A DNA stretch of 20,118 nt, taken from positions 1 through 20,118 of the IMG/VR virus record IMGVR_UViG_3300043411_000614; one strand, 5' to 3'. Every line of letters begins with the position of its first letter. The first letter of the stretch is position 1. Below the pieces are notes generated by a model that was given only the letters and a program-made list of their open reading frames with translations, made no database searches and was not told where the DNA came from. Both the position numbers and the translations under genes were made by a program. This document shows positions 1 to 6,488 of the stretch, piece after piece. Source of the stretch: a virus.

Positions 1-16
1 AGCCTATTAATTAAAC

Positions 17-259
17 ATGGCTGGACACAGAACAGAGATTAATGGAATGACATGCTTTATTGATTATCCAGATGGATATGGTGAAGCAGAGGTTAATGGC
101 AAAATCTGGAAATGGGAATTTCACGAATATTGTGGCCCGATGTTTTTAAAGAAAGACGGCGAGCCTAGAAAATGCCAATTTCCTAAAAGCAAAAAGGTTT
201 GGAATGCTTTTGAAAAATGGTTCAAAGAATATGAAAGAAGCAAAACACATTCTTCCTAA
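17..259 (+). CDS. Small hypothetical phage protein (80 aa)
   Basis: This is an 80-residue, basic, aromatic-rich protein with no family I recognise. It has three cysteines (C13, C39, C53), not arranged as an obvious zinc ribbon. The middle (about residues 24-50) alternates hydrophobic and charged residues like a small beta-sheet, and the last 20 residues look helical and rich in Lys/Trp. The ATG at 17 follows an AT-rich TTAATTAA tract and no Shine-Dalgarno, which matches most starts here. The next gene begins inside its 3' end (ATG at 231), so the two are probably translated together. It is the first complete gene of a run reading through to 748. Function unknown; I am fairly sure it is a real gene because of length, orientation and tight packing. 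Confidence 0.6.
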   Translation: MAGHRTEINGMTCFIDYPDGYGEAEVNGKIWKWEFHEYCGPMFLKKDGEPRKCQFPKSKKVWNAFEKWFKEYERSKTHSS

Positions 260-464
260 ATGGATTAGACTTAGAGATGACGCTCAAGCAAAAATCCATC
301 AGGAGTATTTAGACGCCTATAGAAATCCAAGTGAAAATTGGAAATGGTTTTCTCAATTAGTTGATTATCAAGAAGGTTGTAATAGAACAAGTAGATTTCA
401 AACAACAAAAACAAGGGCAATTAGATTTCTGATTTATTTGGCCGAAAAGATAGCGAGATTATGA
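231..464 (+). CDS. Small basic hypothetical protein (77 aa)
   Basis: This is a 77-residue, mostly helical, basic protein without a recognisable domain. Trp11, Trp37 and Trp39 and a basic C-terminal helix (about residues 58-77) are the main visible features. I chose the ATG at 231 over an in-frame ATG at 204, because the later start gives a 29-base overlap with the preceding gene rather than 56, and the nine extra residues add nothing domain-like. Its stop codon overlaps the start of the next gene as ATGA at 461, a typical translational coupling. A nucleic-acid binding role would fit the charge but is a guess. Confidence 0.55.
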   Translation: MKEAKHILPKWIRLRDDAQAKIHQEYLDAYRNPSENWKWFSQLVDYQEGCNRTSRFQTTKTRAIRFLIYLAEKIARL

Positions 465-748
465 TTGAGATTATTCTCTTCTTTATTGGTTCAACCTTCA
501 TTCTTAAATATGGAGCGCCGACAAAATTCATCAGAGACTTTTTCTCTAAATGGAATTGGGGCAAAAACTTATTTGATTGCGCGCTTTGTATTGGAACATG
601 GGTAGGAGTAATTTCTATCCCATTTTTATATAAGGAAATTGATTGGTTTAAGATTCCGCCAATTGCGGCGATTGTGTCATGGTTTGGGGATTTGATTTCT
701 CAGGTATTGATTGCGTTAAAAAAGAACTTGACAAAAGAAGAGAGTTAG
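461..748 (+). CDS. DUF1360-like small membrane protein
   Basis: This 95-residue protein has a hydrophobic N-terminal segment (residues about 2-17), a second around 45-57 and a third around 66-86, so it is predicted to sit in the membrane. The stretch at residues 37-48 holds a CxxC pair (C40, C43) followed by Gly-Thr-Trp-Val-Gly, which closely resembles the central motif of DUF1360 phage and Bacillus proteins. The biochemical role of that family is not known. An alternative reading, given the peptidase gene about 650 bases downstream, is a holin-like protein, but the CxxC-W motif favours DUF1360. The start ATG overlaps the upstream stop (ATGA). The -35 box of a perfect promoter lies in its last codons. 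Confidence 0.65.
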   Translation: MIEIILFFIGSTFILKYGAPTKFIRDFFSKWNWGKNLFDCALCIGTWVGVISIPFLYKEIDWFKIPPIAAIVSWFGDLISQVLIALKKNLTKEES

Positions 749-756
749 CTTATAAT
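728..756 (+). promoter_or_regulatory. Perfect-consensus sigma70 promoter
   Basis: TTGACA at 728-733, a spacer of exactly 17 bases, and TATAAT at 751-756: all twelve consensus bases match. The expected transcription start is near 761-765, just past the stop at 748. It would drive the structured region at 763-946 and the genes from 947 onward. Confidence 0.8.
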
Positions 757-762
757 TTAACC

Positions 763-946
763 GGAAGTCGTCATTAAGACGTATTCTCGGGGTTTTCTAT
801 TTGATGGTTGGTGTTCTCGCTAAATAGATAATAGAATTAATTCCGGTCTTTGACCCATCACCCCGCCCTTGAGAAAGGCGTAAGGAGTCTTAAAGATTTA
901 TTTCAGGAATAACAGCATCGGGAAACTTCTAAAATTTTTAATTACT
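763..946 (+). ncRNA. Candidate structured leader or small RNA
   Basis: This gene-free stretch of about 184 bases starts where the perfect promoter at 728-756 should initiate. Pairings found by eye: ACCGGAA at 760-766 with TTCCGGT at 841-847 (if transcription starts at 763, only part of the 5' arm is in the RNA); CGTC at 769-772 with GACG at 778-781; CTATTT at 797-802 with AAATAG at 822-827; a loop-to-downstream pairing GATGG 803-807 with CCATC 855-859, which would make a pseudoknot; and a hairpin at 864-880 (CGCC, bulged C, TT, loop GAGA, AA, GGCG) with a GNRA-type tetraloop. Competing pairs exist: TTCTAT 795-800 with ATAGAA 831-836, and CGGGG 788-792 with CCCCG 861-865. I see no convincing ORF and no clear terminator before the ATG at 947, so it may be a long 5' leader rather than a free RNA. 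I do not recognise a known RNA family. Confidence 0.4.
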
Positions 947-1408
947 ATGAATAAAGAAGAAAAACTTAAAGATGCTCTAGCAAGATGGGAGAAAGAGCAG
1001 GAGAACATAAATAAGAGAAAAAATGAATTTGATAAAACCTTAAAGGGGGAAGACAAAAAGAAGCTAAAGGCGATTGAATCAGCGATTAAAACTTTGACAG
1101 ATGCAAATGTTCCATTTTTGATGTTTTGCCAACAAAAACATTTTAGTTCAGCAGGAGAGGATTCGATCCAATATAATAATTTTGGAGAACTTTCTAAAAA
1201 ACTAGGGAAACTTGAAAATGTAATTGAGTGGACGCATAATCTAACCCTAGCAATTTGGGGTTATATTAATATGATGGCGGGAAGAAAGGGCGACATTAAA
1301 CTTTATAACCCTGTAGAGCTTTGGTTTTGGGGTTCGGTAAAAGACGAGTATCGCAAGAAATATACTGGTAATACAAAAAAACCAAAAACCAGTTATCCAG
1401 CACAGTGA
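947..1408 (+). CDS. Hypothetical protein with N-terminal coiled coil
   Basis: This 153-residue protein starts with about 45 highly charged Lys/Glu-rich residues that should form a coiled coil, followed by a more globular part with several Trp residues (about 94-130) and a short basic tail. No enzyme motif is visible and I do not recognise the family. It is the first gene after the promoter at 728-756 and its leader. The ATG at 947 follows an AT-rich tract. Its last codons overlap the GTG start of the cell-wall peptidase at 1405, so the two products are probably coupled. A structural or lysis-accessory role is only a positional guess. Confidence 0.65.
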   Translation: MNKEEKLKDALARWEKEQENINKRKNEFDKTLKGEDKKKLKAIESAIKTLTDANVPFLMFCQQKHFSSAGEDSIQYNNFGELSKKLGKLENVIEWTHNLTLAIWGYINMMAGRKGDIKLYNPVELWFWGSVKDEYRKKYTGNTKKPKTSYPAQ

Positions 1409-1794
1409 ACCTAATAGTAGCAACAACCGTCTTTTCTCTTTTTTCCTCTTCGCCAAATAAAATTGCGTCAACCGCAGAATCTTGGGAAGGGAGATATTTT
1501 AAACAAGGTCAATCTGCAAGATGCGCCGATTTTGTCGGCACGGTTGTTTTAAAATCAGGAAAAATTCCTCCAGAGGGTTATCAAAAATGCACCTCTTGGC
1601 TAAATTGGGGCAAGAAAGTAAATCTTGCAAATATTCAAAAAGGTGATATTGTCATATACGCCAAATCGGGAAAATACAATCACATTGGAATATATGATGG
1701 CGACGGGAAAATCATTCATCGCCCGACAAAGTCTAAAGTTGTTGGCAAAATGAATTATAAATATAGGCGAATTATAGGAATTAGACGGGCATGA
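1405..1794 (+). CDS. NlpC/P60-like cell-wall peptidase
   Basis: This 129-residue protein looks like a minimal NlpC/P60 (or CHAP-type) papain-fold peptidase, the kind that cleaves peptide bonds in peptidoglycan stems. The likely catalytic Cys is C40 in the Arg-Cys-Ala-Asp-Phe motif, followed by the typical Gly-Asp-Ile-Val strand (79-82), His92 in Asn-His-Ile-Gly-Ile-Tyr, and a second His at 104. Residues 2-13 are hydrophobic and could be an export signal, although the positive charge normally before such a segment is missing. The start is a GTG overlapping the upstream stop; there is no upstream in-frame ATG. The protein could serve as endolysin or as a virion-borne wall-degrading enzyme. It overlaps the next gene by ATGA at 1791. 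Confidence 0.7.
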   Translation: MNLIVATTVFSLFSSSPNKIASTAESWEGRYFKQGQSARCADFVGTVVLKSGKIPPEGYQKCTSWLNWGKKVNLANIQKGDIVIYAKSGKYNHIGIYDGDGKIIHRPTKSKVVGKMNYKYRRIIGIRRA

Positions 1795-1970
1795 CTATTA
1801 GAGAATTAGAAAATGAATTAAGCAAATATCCAGACGATTTTATCATTAAACTTTTTGATGATGAATTTGGATTGCGCGATATTTTTGAAATCAACGATAT
1901 AAAAAAAGAGTCAATCTATAATTCTTTCTTAACAGATGAAGAGAAAGGAAACACAATTTTCTTAAATTAA
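1791..1970 (+). CDS. Small acidic hypothetical protein (59 aa)
   Basis: This 59-residue ORF begins with an ATG overlapping the peptidase stop (ATGA) and ends one base before the next ATG, so it fills the gap exactly. The N-terminus (Met-Thr-Ile-Arg-Glu-Leu, then a helix and Lys-Tyr-Pro-Asp-Asp) follows the pattern of widespread small phage proteins in which a short helix precedes a Pro-Asp/Glu-Asp turn and a hydrophobic strand. The protein starting at 13746 has the same N-terminal layout. It is acidic. Function unknown. Confidence 0.6.
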   Translation: MTIRELENELSKYPDDFIIKLFDDEFGLRDIFEINDIKKESIYNSFLTDEEKGNTIFLN

Positions 1971-1971
1971 A

Positions 1972-2304
1972 ATGAATATTATTACTAGATACCAAGCAGA
2001 CGAAATCGCTAAGTTTAATCGGGCCAGAATTAATAAAGAAGCCTTTGACTTCTTAAAAGAGGAATACGAACTAGACGAGGTTATAAAGAAAGTTGTCGAT
2101 GCAATTTTTGATAAAATCAGAGAGGATTCAGCAGCAGGGGTTTTTGAAAGTTCTATTGAGATTAATTTCGGGACAGTCAATGATGATTTAAGCTATTATC
2201 AAGATTTCGCCTATTTAATAGAGCGTTCATTTAACCATTTGGGTTATACGGTGGATTCAATTCCGTTAAAGAATGAATTGAGGTTATTTATTAGTTGGGA
2301 TTAA
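1972..2304 (+). CDS. Hypothetical phage protein (110 aa)
   Basis: This is a 110-residue acidic protein: helices in the first 50 residues, then a segment ending in Gly-Tyr-Thr-Val and, at the C-terminus, a strand finishing in Ile-Ser-Trp-Asp. This helix-then-Gly-Tyr-then-Ile-Ser-Trp layout is seen in many small phage proteins of unknown role. ATG at 1972 lies one base after the preceding stop with an AT-rich upstream tract. The next gene could start inside its end (TTG at 2295), but I prefer the later ATG at 2310. Function not recognised. Confidence 0.6.
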   Translation: MNIITRYQADEIAKFNRARINKEAFDFLKEEYELDEVIKKVVDAIFDKIREDSAAGVFESSIEINFGTVNDDLSYYQDFAYLIERSFNHLGYTVDSIPLKNELRLFISWD

Positions 2305-2309
2305 AAGAT

Positions 2310-3101
2310 ATGAAGCCTACCGAAATTTTAGTTCTTGATTTTAACAGGAAAGAAGAACTTTTAACTCTTCTTAAATCTTTAAAGAACGAATGTTCTTTTG
2401 AACATAAAATTGTTGTATTAAATAATGGCGGCAAGAGATATGCTGATGAATTTTGCGAACAAGGGTTATGCGATAAAGTAATTAATAACGCGATCAATAT
2501 TGGTTGTGGAGCTGCGACGGTTCAATTATTCGCTCAATGCGAATCCGATTTTGCGCTTTATGTTCAAGTTGATCACCAACTTCTTTTTAATCTCTCAGAA
2601 TGTTTAATTGATAATTTCAAGATGATGATTTTATCAGGCGATTATTTTTATGTTGATTTGGCTGGTAATCAAGGAAACGGAGTTTTTTCAGAGAGGCCAT
2701 TCTTTATTAGTAAAAAGAATTACTTTAGCGCGAAAATCGAATTTGGCGGTCCCGGCCCTCTTTGTGATTTAACTTGGTCAGAAGAATCAATTCAAAATCA
2801 TATTAAAAAGAATAATTTAAAGTTTCATTCCAGCTATTTTGAATCGCATAATAGTAAATATCCCCCTTTTTTAGATTGTGGGAAATGGAGTGTTAGAGAA
2901 AATCCCGATAAATCGCAATGGCGTCATCGGCCAGATTCAAAGGAATTATGGCTTGTTAAGGGACCAGTTAAAGAGAGGCATTCTTACCCGAAATTTAACG
3001 AAGAAGAATGGAGAAATGTTTTAACTTATCAGTCTTGGCCTGATGGGAAAATTCCAGAACAAGAAAAGGCGAATTCTTTCATAGTTCCACAATGGCATTA
3101 A
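2310..3101 (+). CDS. GT-A-fold (family 2-like) glycosyltransferase
   Basis: This 263-residue protein looks like a nucleotide-sugar-dependent glycosyltransferase with a GT-A fold. The N-terminus opens with a beta strand and Asn/Arg turn (residues 5-13), then a helix and a second strand ending in Val-Leu-Asn-Asn-Gly (36-40). The Asn-Ile-Gly-x-Gly-Ala-Ala stretch near 63-69 is typical of family 2 enzymes, and the strand Tyr-Val-Gln-Val-Asp-His (84-89) sits where the metal-binding DxD motif normally is; only one Asp of that motif is obvious. The C-terminal third is Trp/Pro-rich and may form the acceptor site. An earlier TTG at 2295 is in frame, but ATG at 2310 comes just after the previous stop and removes an overlap. 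Donor and acceptor cannot be named. It is the first enzyme of the sugar cluster running to 7517. Confidence 0.65.
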   Translation: MKPTEILVLDFNRKEELLTLLKSLKNECSFEHKIVVLNNGGKRYADEFCEQGLCDKVINNAINIGCGAATVQLFAQCESDFALYVQVDHQLLFNLSECLIDNFKMMILSGDYFYVDLAGNQGNGVFSERPFFISKKNYFSAKIEFGGPGPLCDLTWSEESIQNHIKKNNLKFHSSYFESHNSKYPPFLDCGKWSVRENPDKSQWRHRPDSKELWLVKGPVKERHSYPKFNEEEWRNVLTYQSWPDGKIPEQEKANSFIVPQWH

Positions 3102-3107
3102 AAAGAC

Positions 3108-3136
3108 TTGACAAAGTTAATCGGACAAGTTAATGT
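3108..3136 (+). promoter_or_regulatory. Sigma70-type promoter for the 3156 gene
   Basis: TTGACA at 3108-3113, 17-base spacer, TAATGT at 3131-3136 (perfect -35; -10 keeps the conserved first, second and last bases). It starts seven bases after the glycosyltransferase stop and lies 20 bases before ATG 3156, which also has an AGGTG Shine-Dalgarno-like motif at 3146-3150. Confidence 0.55.
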
Positions 3137-3155
3137 TAATCTAACAGGTGAACTT

Positions 3156-3314
3156 ATGGAAGATAAAAACGAAAATAATGAACTAAGGCTTTTTGCCGCC
3201 GAAGTAATCAGAAAACTTTGGTCTGCAAAAGATTTGAGCCAACTTAATTTATTGAAAATGCAGGTTGAATCTTCTATTGAAGATCTTGAGAAAAAGGTTG
3301 ACAAGGGCTTATAA
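3156..3314 (+). CDS. Small helical hypothetical protein (52 aa)
   Basis: This is a 52-residue, almost entirely helical protein; the spacing of Leu/Ile and the Glu/Lys-rich C-terminal half (about 26-50) suggest a short coiled coil. The reading frame is open upstream to a TTG at 3108, but that codon is part of a TTGACA -35 box, and ATG 3156 has AGGTG five bases upstream, one of the few Shine-Dalgarno-like motifs in the window. I therefore choose 3156. It carries its own promoter and is followed by another, so it may be expressed apart from the glycosyltransferases. Function unknown. Confidence 0.55.
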   Translation: MEDKNENNELRLFAAEVIRKLWSAKDLSQLNLLKMQVESSIEDLEKKVDKGL

Positions 3315-3315
3315 T
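3286..3315 (+). promoter_or_regulatory. Sigma70-type promoter before the 3380 gene
   Basis: TTGAGA at 3286-3291, 18-base spacer, perfect TATAAT at 3310-3315. Predicted start near 3322, giving a leader of roughly 58 bases before ATG 3380. A TTGACA at 3298-3303 is also present but is only 6 bases from the -10 and cannot pair with it. Confidence 0.55.
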
Positions 3316-3379
3316 AAAAAAGCGTTTGAATTGAATGGAGAATTTGCATTTCTTAACATTATAGAAGAAAATTAAAATT

Positions 3380-4258
3380 ATGAGTAGAATATTTCTATGT
3401 GGCACAACCTCAAAAGAGTTCCAGAATATGAAGGAACTAACCGATCCAATATATGAACATATTGATGGGCTTTTATATACCATTGATGACGGAGCATTTC
3501 AAGATGGAACTTATGAACTTTTAAATGAAAGAAAAGGAGAAGGTGCATTAATTCATAGGAATTTTGTGAAGAACCATTCTTACTCACATAATCATTGGCT
3601 TTTAGATTCGGGAGTTTTGAAGACAGGAGACATATTTATCATGAGGGATAGCGCCGAGAGATTTCACCCTGAATGGGCATCTAAGATCAGGAATTTTATT
3701 GATACTCTTGTATTTGGGGGAGTTAAAACAGCGTTTAATTATAATAAATTATTCTTTGCAGTTAAAAATGACTCTATGGAATTTGTTCACTCGCCCCATT
3801 GGGCTTTAAAAGGATGGCAGAGAGAAGTTATAGAAATGTCTAATTATCATGATGAGTTAAAGAAGGAATGGACGTGGAGAAAAAGAGATGGGGAAGAAGG
3901 AGGGCGACCTATTGATAACAAAATTGATCATGAGGCAAAGTATTATTGGACATACGGAAACAGCAATCACCTTCTATTAGGCCGCGAGAATAATATAGAA
4001 GAATATCAGCGTCTTGAAATGATTCGACTCCATGTGCGTGACCAATCACGCCTATTGGGATTTGATATGACATTACAAGGTCTTGAGGATTTTATGCGTT
4101 GGATGACCGACGAAGAAAGAGAAGAGCAAACTCGATTGAATGGATTGAACTGGATTAATTCGTGTTCGATTTTGAAAAATTTCTACAGAAAGCATATAGC
4201 AAAAGAATCTTGGGAAGATATAATCTCTACAGAAAAGAGTTGGACATTAGAATATTAA
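3380..4258 (+). CDS. Glycosyltransferase-like protein
   Basis: This 292-residue protein resembles GT-A glycosyltransferases in its first 110 residues: an N-terminal strand (3-8), a strand at Leu-Leu-Tyr-Thr-Ile-Asp-Asp (31-37), a basic helix with Arg60-Asn61 followed by His-rich residues (66-72), and then Gly-Asp-Ile-Phe-Ile-Met-Arg-Asp-Ser-Ala-Glu-Arg-Phe (83-95). That last segment sits where family 2 enzymes have Asp-Ser-Asp-Glu; here the middle Asp is Ala92 while D90 and E93 remain, so metal binding may be altered. The remaining 180 residues are Trp/His/Arg-rich and not recognisable. It lies after its own promoter in the sugar cluster. I am confident it is a real gene, less so of the enzyme class; substrate unknown. 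Confidence 0.55.
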   Translation: MSRIFLCGTTSKEFQNMKELTDPIYEHIDGLLYTIDDGAFQDGTYELLNERKGEGALIHRNFVKNHSYSHNHWLLDSGVLKTGDIFIMRDSAERFHPEWASKIRNFIDTLVFGGVKTAFNYNKLFFAVKNDSMEFVHSPHWALKGWQREVIEMSNYHDELKKEWTWRKRDGEEGGRPIDNKIDHEAKYYWTYGNSNHLLLGRENNIEEYQRLEMIRLHVRDQSRLLGFDMTLQGLEDFMRWMTDEEREEQTRLNGLNWINSCSILKNFYRKHIAKESWEDIISTEKSWTLEY

Positions 4259-4262
4259 AATT

Positions 4263-4574
4263 ATGAGTGTAGATTACGAAGCATGTTATGGAATCGGGGC
4301 GCAAGTTAAACTTGTGAATCTAAAGGAAAATCAATGTCCTTATGAATATATTTCCAATAAATTAATTGATGAAGATCGGTTTTCTTATTTTGAAACTGGA
4401 CAAAGATCTTATACCTCAAAAGATGAAGGCGAGTTCTTTATTGTATTGAAAAACGATTATTTTGATAGCTTCATTCAAGAAAGGTTAGAAGAATTAGTAG
4501 GATTTATTAATAATCATCCTGATTTTAAAATGATTGGTGAGGCCGGATTAGTAGGAGGATTATTGATTAGTTAA
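4263..4574 (+). CDS. Hypothetical protein (103 aa)
   Basis: This 103-residue acidic protein has an N-terminal Tyr-rich part, a central segment around residues 40-65 with alternating hydrophobic residues, a helix at about 66-90 and a Gly-rich C-terminus (Gly-Leu-Val-Gly-Gly-Leu-Leu) near 95-101. I recognise no family. It begins four bases after the previous stop with the AT-rich start context common here and stops two bases before the next gene, so it is part of one polycistron between two glycosyltransferase-like genes. That position suggests, but does not show, a role tied to sugar modification. Confidence 0.55.
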   Translation: MSVDYEACYGIGAQVKLVNLKENQCPYEYISNKLIDEDRFSYFETGQRSYTSKDEGEFFIVLKNDYFDSFIQERLEELVGFINNHPDFKMIGEAGLVGGLLIS

Positions 4575-4576
4575 AT

Positions 4577-4879
4577 ATGAATGAAGATCTTAAAGTAGGA
4601 GAAGTGTATGAAGTAACGGAATCTTGCGGCATGTTTCTTTATAAAGGAAAATATTTAGGAATCGCCCAAAGAAAAAAAGGAGTTTATACAGAAGATGTTT
4701 TAGTTTTTGAGAATATACAAGGGAAAGGGCATGGCCCTAGATTTTTTAGCGCAAATTGGGCAACAAATAGTCCAATATCAATTGGGCAAAAACCTTATAT
4801 TTATCTTAGGTCAAACTACGGGGGAGACTCTATCGAAAATCTAAATAAAACAACCCCGTTTGAATTAAAAAAGAATTAA
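4577..4879 (+). CDS. Hypothetical small beta-rich protein (100 aa)
   Basis: This 100-residue protein opens with Leu-Lys-Val-Gly-Glu-Val-Tyr-Glu-Val (5-13), a pattern typical of small SH3-like beta barrels, and continues with alternating hydrophobic strands through about residue 85. There are no catalytic-looking residues. It sits two bases after one gene and one base before the next, inside the sugar cluster. A binding or scaffold role is possible; nothing in the sequence fixes it. Confidence 0.55.
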   Translation: MNEDLKVGEVYEVTESCGMFLYKGKYLGIAQRKKGVYTEDVLVFENIQGKGHGPRFFSANWATNSPISIGQKPYIYLRSNYGGDSIENLNKTTPFELKKN

Positions 4880-4880
4880 T

Positions 4881-5633
4881 ATGAAGATCGGTCTTATCTA
4901 TTGCGCGTTTAACACAGAGGAATATCTTTTTGATTCCCTCAAACCATTTAGAGAAGATCCTCGTTTTATTATTTCCGCCGTCTCTGTTCCTTTTTTAGAA
5001 TACAGAGATCAAGATATTAAAGTAGATGATACAACAGAAAAATTAAGAAAATATAAAGAAAGCGGCGCTATTAAATATTTAGTTGATTCGCCGAAGTATA
5101 TTAAAGAACATGAGGCGCGAAATCTTGCTTTAAATGAATTGAAAAAAGATAAGGTGGACTATATACTTTTGTGCGATAGCGACGAAGTTTACAAAAAAGA
5201 AGATCTAGATAAGATTGTAGATTATATTACCGAAGATAAAGAATCAATCTGGTGGAGGATTTGTCTGAAGAATTTCGTGTTTGATGAAGAAACATATTTA
5301 GAAGAACCGTTTTGTCCGCCTAGAATTTTTAGGACAAAAACAGAAGATCTAAGTCACCCTTCATTTTATTTTGACAACGATATATCTTATTTAGATAAAT
5401 CAGGCCAGAGGATTAGTTATGAAAAATTAAAAAACGACACCATTCCCCAAGGGTGGGTTTGGGTTGATCATTATACTTGGCCCGATAATGAGCGGGGGAA
5501 AGAAAAGCAAAAATATCAAATGTCGCATTTTGGACTCTGTTCGTTTTCTTGGGACGAGAAAAAAGGTTTGACATTTAATGAGGAATACTATAAACTAAGA
5601 GGCGAAGAAATTCCTAAAACAAGAGAACTTTAA
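4881..5633 (+). CDS. Family 2-like glycosyltransferase
   Basis: This 250-residue protein carries the clearest glycosyltransferase signature in the window: strand Ile-Gly-Leu-Ile-Tyr-Cys-Ala-Phe-Asn (3-11), the helix His-Glu-Ala-Arg-Asn-Leu-Ala-Leu (77-84) that usually precedes the metal site, and Asp-Tyr-Ile-Leu-Leu-Cys-Asp-Ser-Asp-Glu (93-102), in which D99 and D101 form the DxD motif that binds the nucleotide-sugar metal ion. Such enzymes transfer a sugar from a nucleotide donor to an acceptor, here unknown. The C-terminal part has a Trp-Val-Asp-His-Tyr stretch near 193-199 and lacks a membrane anchor, so it is probably cytoplasmic. Its stop shares the A of the next ATG (TAATG, 5633). Confidence 0.75.
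   Translation: MKIGLIYCAFNTEEYLFDSLKPFREDPRFIISAVSVPFLEYRDQDIKVDDTTEKLRKYKESGAIKYLVDSPKYIKEHEARNLALNELKKDKVDYILLCDSDEVYKKEDLDKIVDYITEDKESIWWRICLKNFVFDEETYLEEPFCPPRIFRTKTEDLSHPSFYFDNDISYLDKSGQRISYEKLKNDTIPQGWVWVDHYTWPDNERGKEKQKYQMSHFGLCSFSWDEKKGLTFNEEYYKLRGEEIPKTREL
5568..5596 (+). promoter_or_regulatory. Possible promoter inside the 4881 gene
   Basis: TTGACA at 5568-5573, 17-base spacer, TAAACT at 5591-5596 (four of six -10 bases). It lies in the last codons of the glycosyltransferase and would start about 30 bases before the methyltransferase ATG at 5633. A chance match in AT-rich coding sequence is possible. Confidence 0.35.
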
Positions 5634-6454
5634 TGTTATACTTTGATCCCGAAAATCCTAACAAATATGCGGCGCTTAAAAAAGAATTAGTGCCACATGA
5701 TCTTGTTTATCGACTTGATTGTGAAAACGAGGATTTAAAATATGAAAAAGAAAAGTTTGGAAAAGGAGATGGGTCTTATGTCTTGGCGAATTGCGATGAC
5801 TATTTTTATGGGGAGCGCCTTTTTCTATTATCTTATGGGATTGGCGACGACCCGCTAGGGGTTTCTTTTGAGCAGTCTTTTGACAACGAAGAGTTGGGTC
5901 TTAAAGCATTAACGATTCATGCGTATGATGGATCTATAGATTCTTTACCCGCGCCCATTAATCATACTTGTTTTTTTAAAGAATATTTAACTAAAGATAA
6001 TTTTAAAAATCATGTTAAATGGTTAGATATTGTGTCACCAACGCTTTCAGTTCTAAAAATGGATGTAGAGGGTTGTGAGTATGAATTTTTGACAGATGAA
6101 AATTTAAAAATCCTTGCCGACAATTTTGACCAGTTCACCTTAGAAGTGCATGGACTAATAGAGGAATCTCCCGAAGGTTGGGTTTATAACGAACAGACTT
6201 TGGAAGCGAAGAAAAATCTTTCAATGAAAGTTGACTTCTTTAAGAAACTAAACCAGCACTTCTATCTTTTTCATATTCACGGAAATAATCATGCGCCGCG
6301 ATATGTTGATTTTCCAGATTCCTTAGAGTTAACTTATGTTAATAAAAGGATTTGTGATAGTATTGGGGTAAGCCAACAAAGGTGTCCAGACTCGTCTGTC
6401 GATGAACCTAATTTTGACGGGCGACCGGACTACGTGATTGATTTTTGGATTTGA
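5633..6454 (+). CDS. FkbM/METTL24-like SAM methyltransferase
   Basis: This 273-residue protein resembles the Methyltransf_22/FkbM group of S-adenosylmethionine-dependent methyltransferases. The stretch Leu-Lys-Met-Asp-Val-Glu-Gly-Cys-Glu (141-149) is the hallmark Met-Asp-x-Glu-Gly motif, and Leu-Leu-Ser-Tyr-Gly-Ile-Gly-Asp-Asp (65-73) followed by Ser-Phe-Asp (82-84) fits the METTL24-like arrangement of an upstream Tyr-Gly-Ile motif. Residues 213-218 (Phe-His-Ile-His-Gly-Asn) are also typical. FkbM relatives often O-methylate sugars or other hydroxyl groups, which suits its place between a glycosyltransferase and a sugar-nucleotide enzyme. The substrate is inferred from context only. Start ATG overlaps the preceding stop. 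Confidence 0.7.
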   Translation: MLYFDPENPNKYAALKKELVPHDLVYRLDCENEDLKYEKEKFGKGDGSYVLANCDDYFYGERLFLLSYGIGDDPLGVSFEQSFDNEELGLKALTIHAYDGSIDSLPAPINHTCFFKEYLTKDNFKNHVKWLDIVSPTLSVLKMDVEGCEYEFLTDENLKILADNFDQFTLEVHGLIEESPEGWVYNEQTLEAKKNLSMKVDFFKKLNQHFYLFHIHGNNHAPRYVDFPDSLELTYVNKRICDSIGVSQQRCPDSSVDEPNFDGRPDYVIDFWI

Positions 6455-6488
6455 TTGATAAAATAGAGCTAATTTCATACCATTGTGT

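Noticed and set aside
761-796. Terminator-like hairpin after the 461-748 gene
   Set aside because: CCGG...TCGG with CGTC/GACG inside can be drawn, followed by GGTTTTCTATTT, but the stem has mismatches and a bulge, the U run is short, and it lies right at the predicted start of the next transcript. I treat the bases as part of the structured leader.
2295-2312. Earlier TTG starts at 2295, 6483 and 18273
   Set aside because: In each case an in-frame ATG 6 to 15 bases later gives less overlap or a family-typical N-terminus.
3298-3315. TTGACA directly before TATAAT
   Set aside because: Only six bases separate them, far from the 16-18 needed; TTGAGA at 3286 gives the proper spacing.
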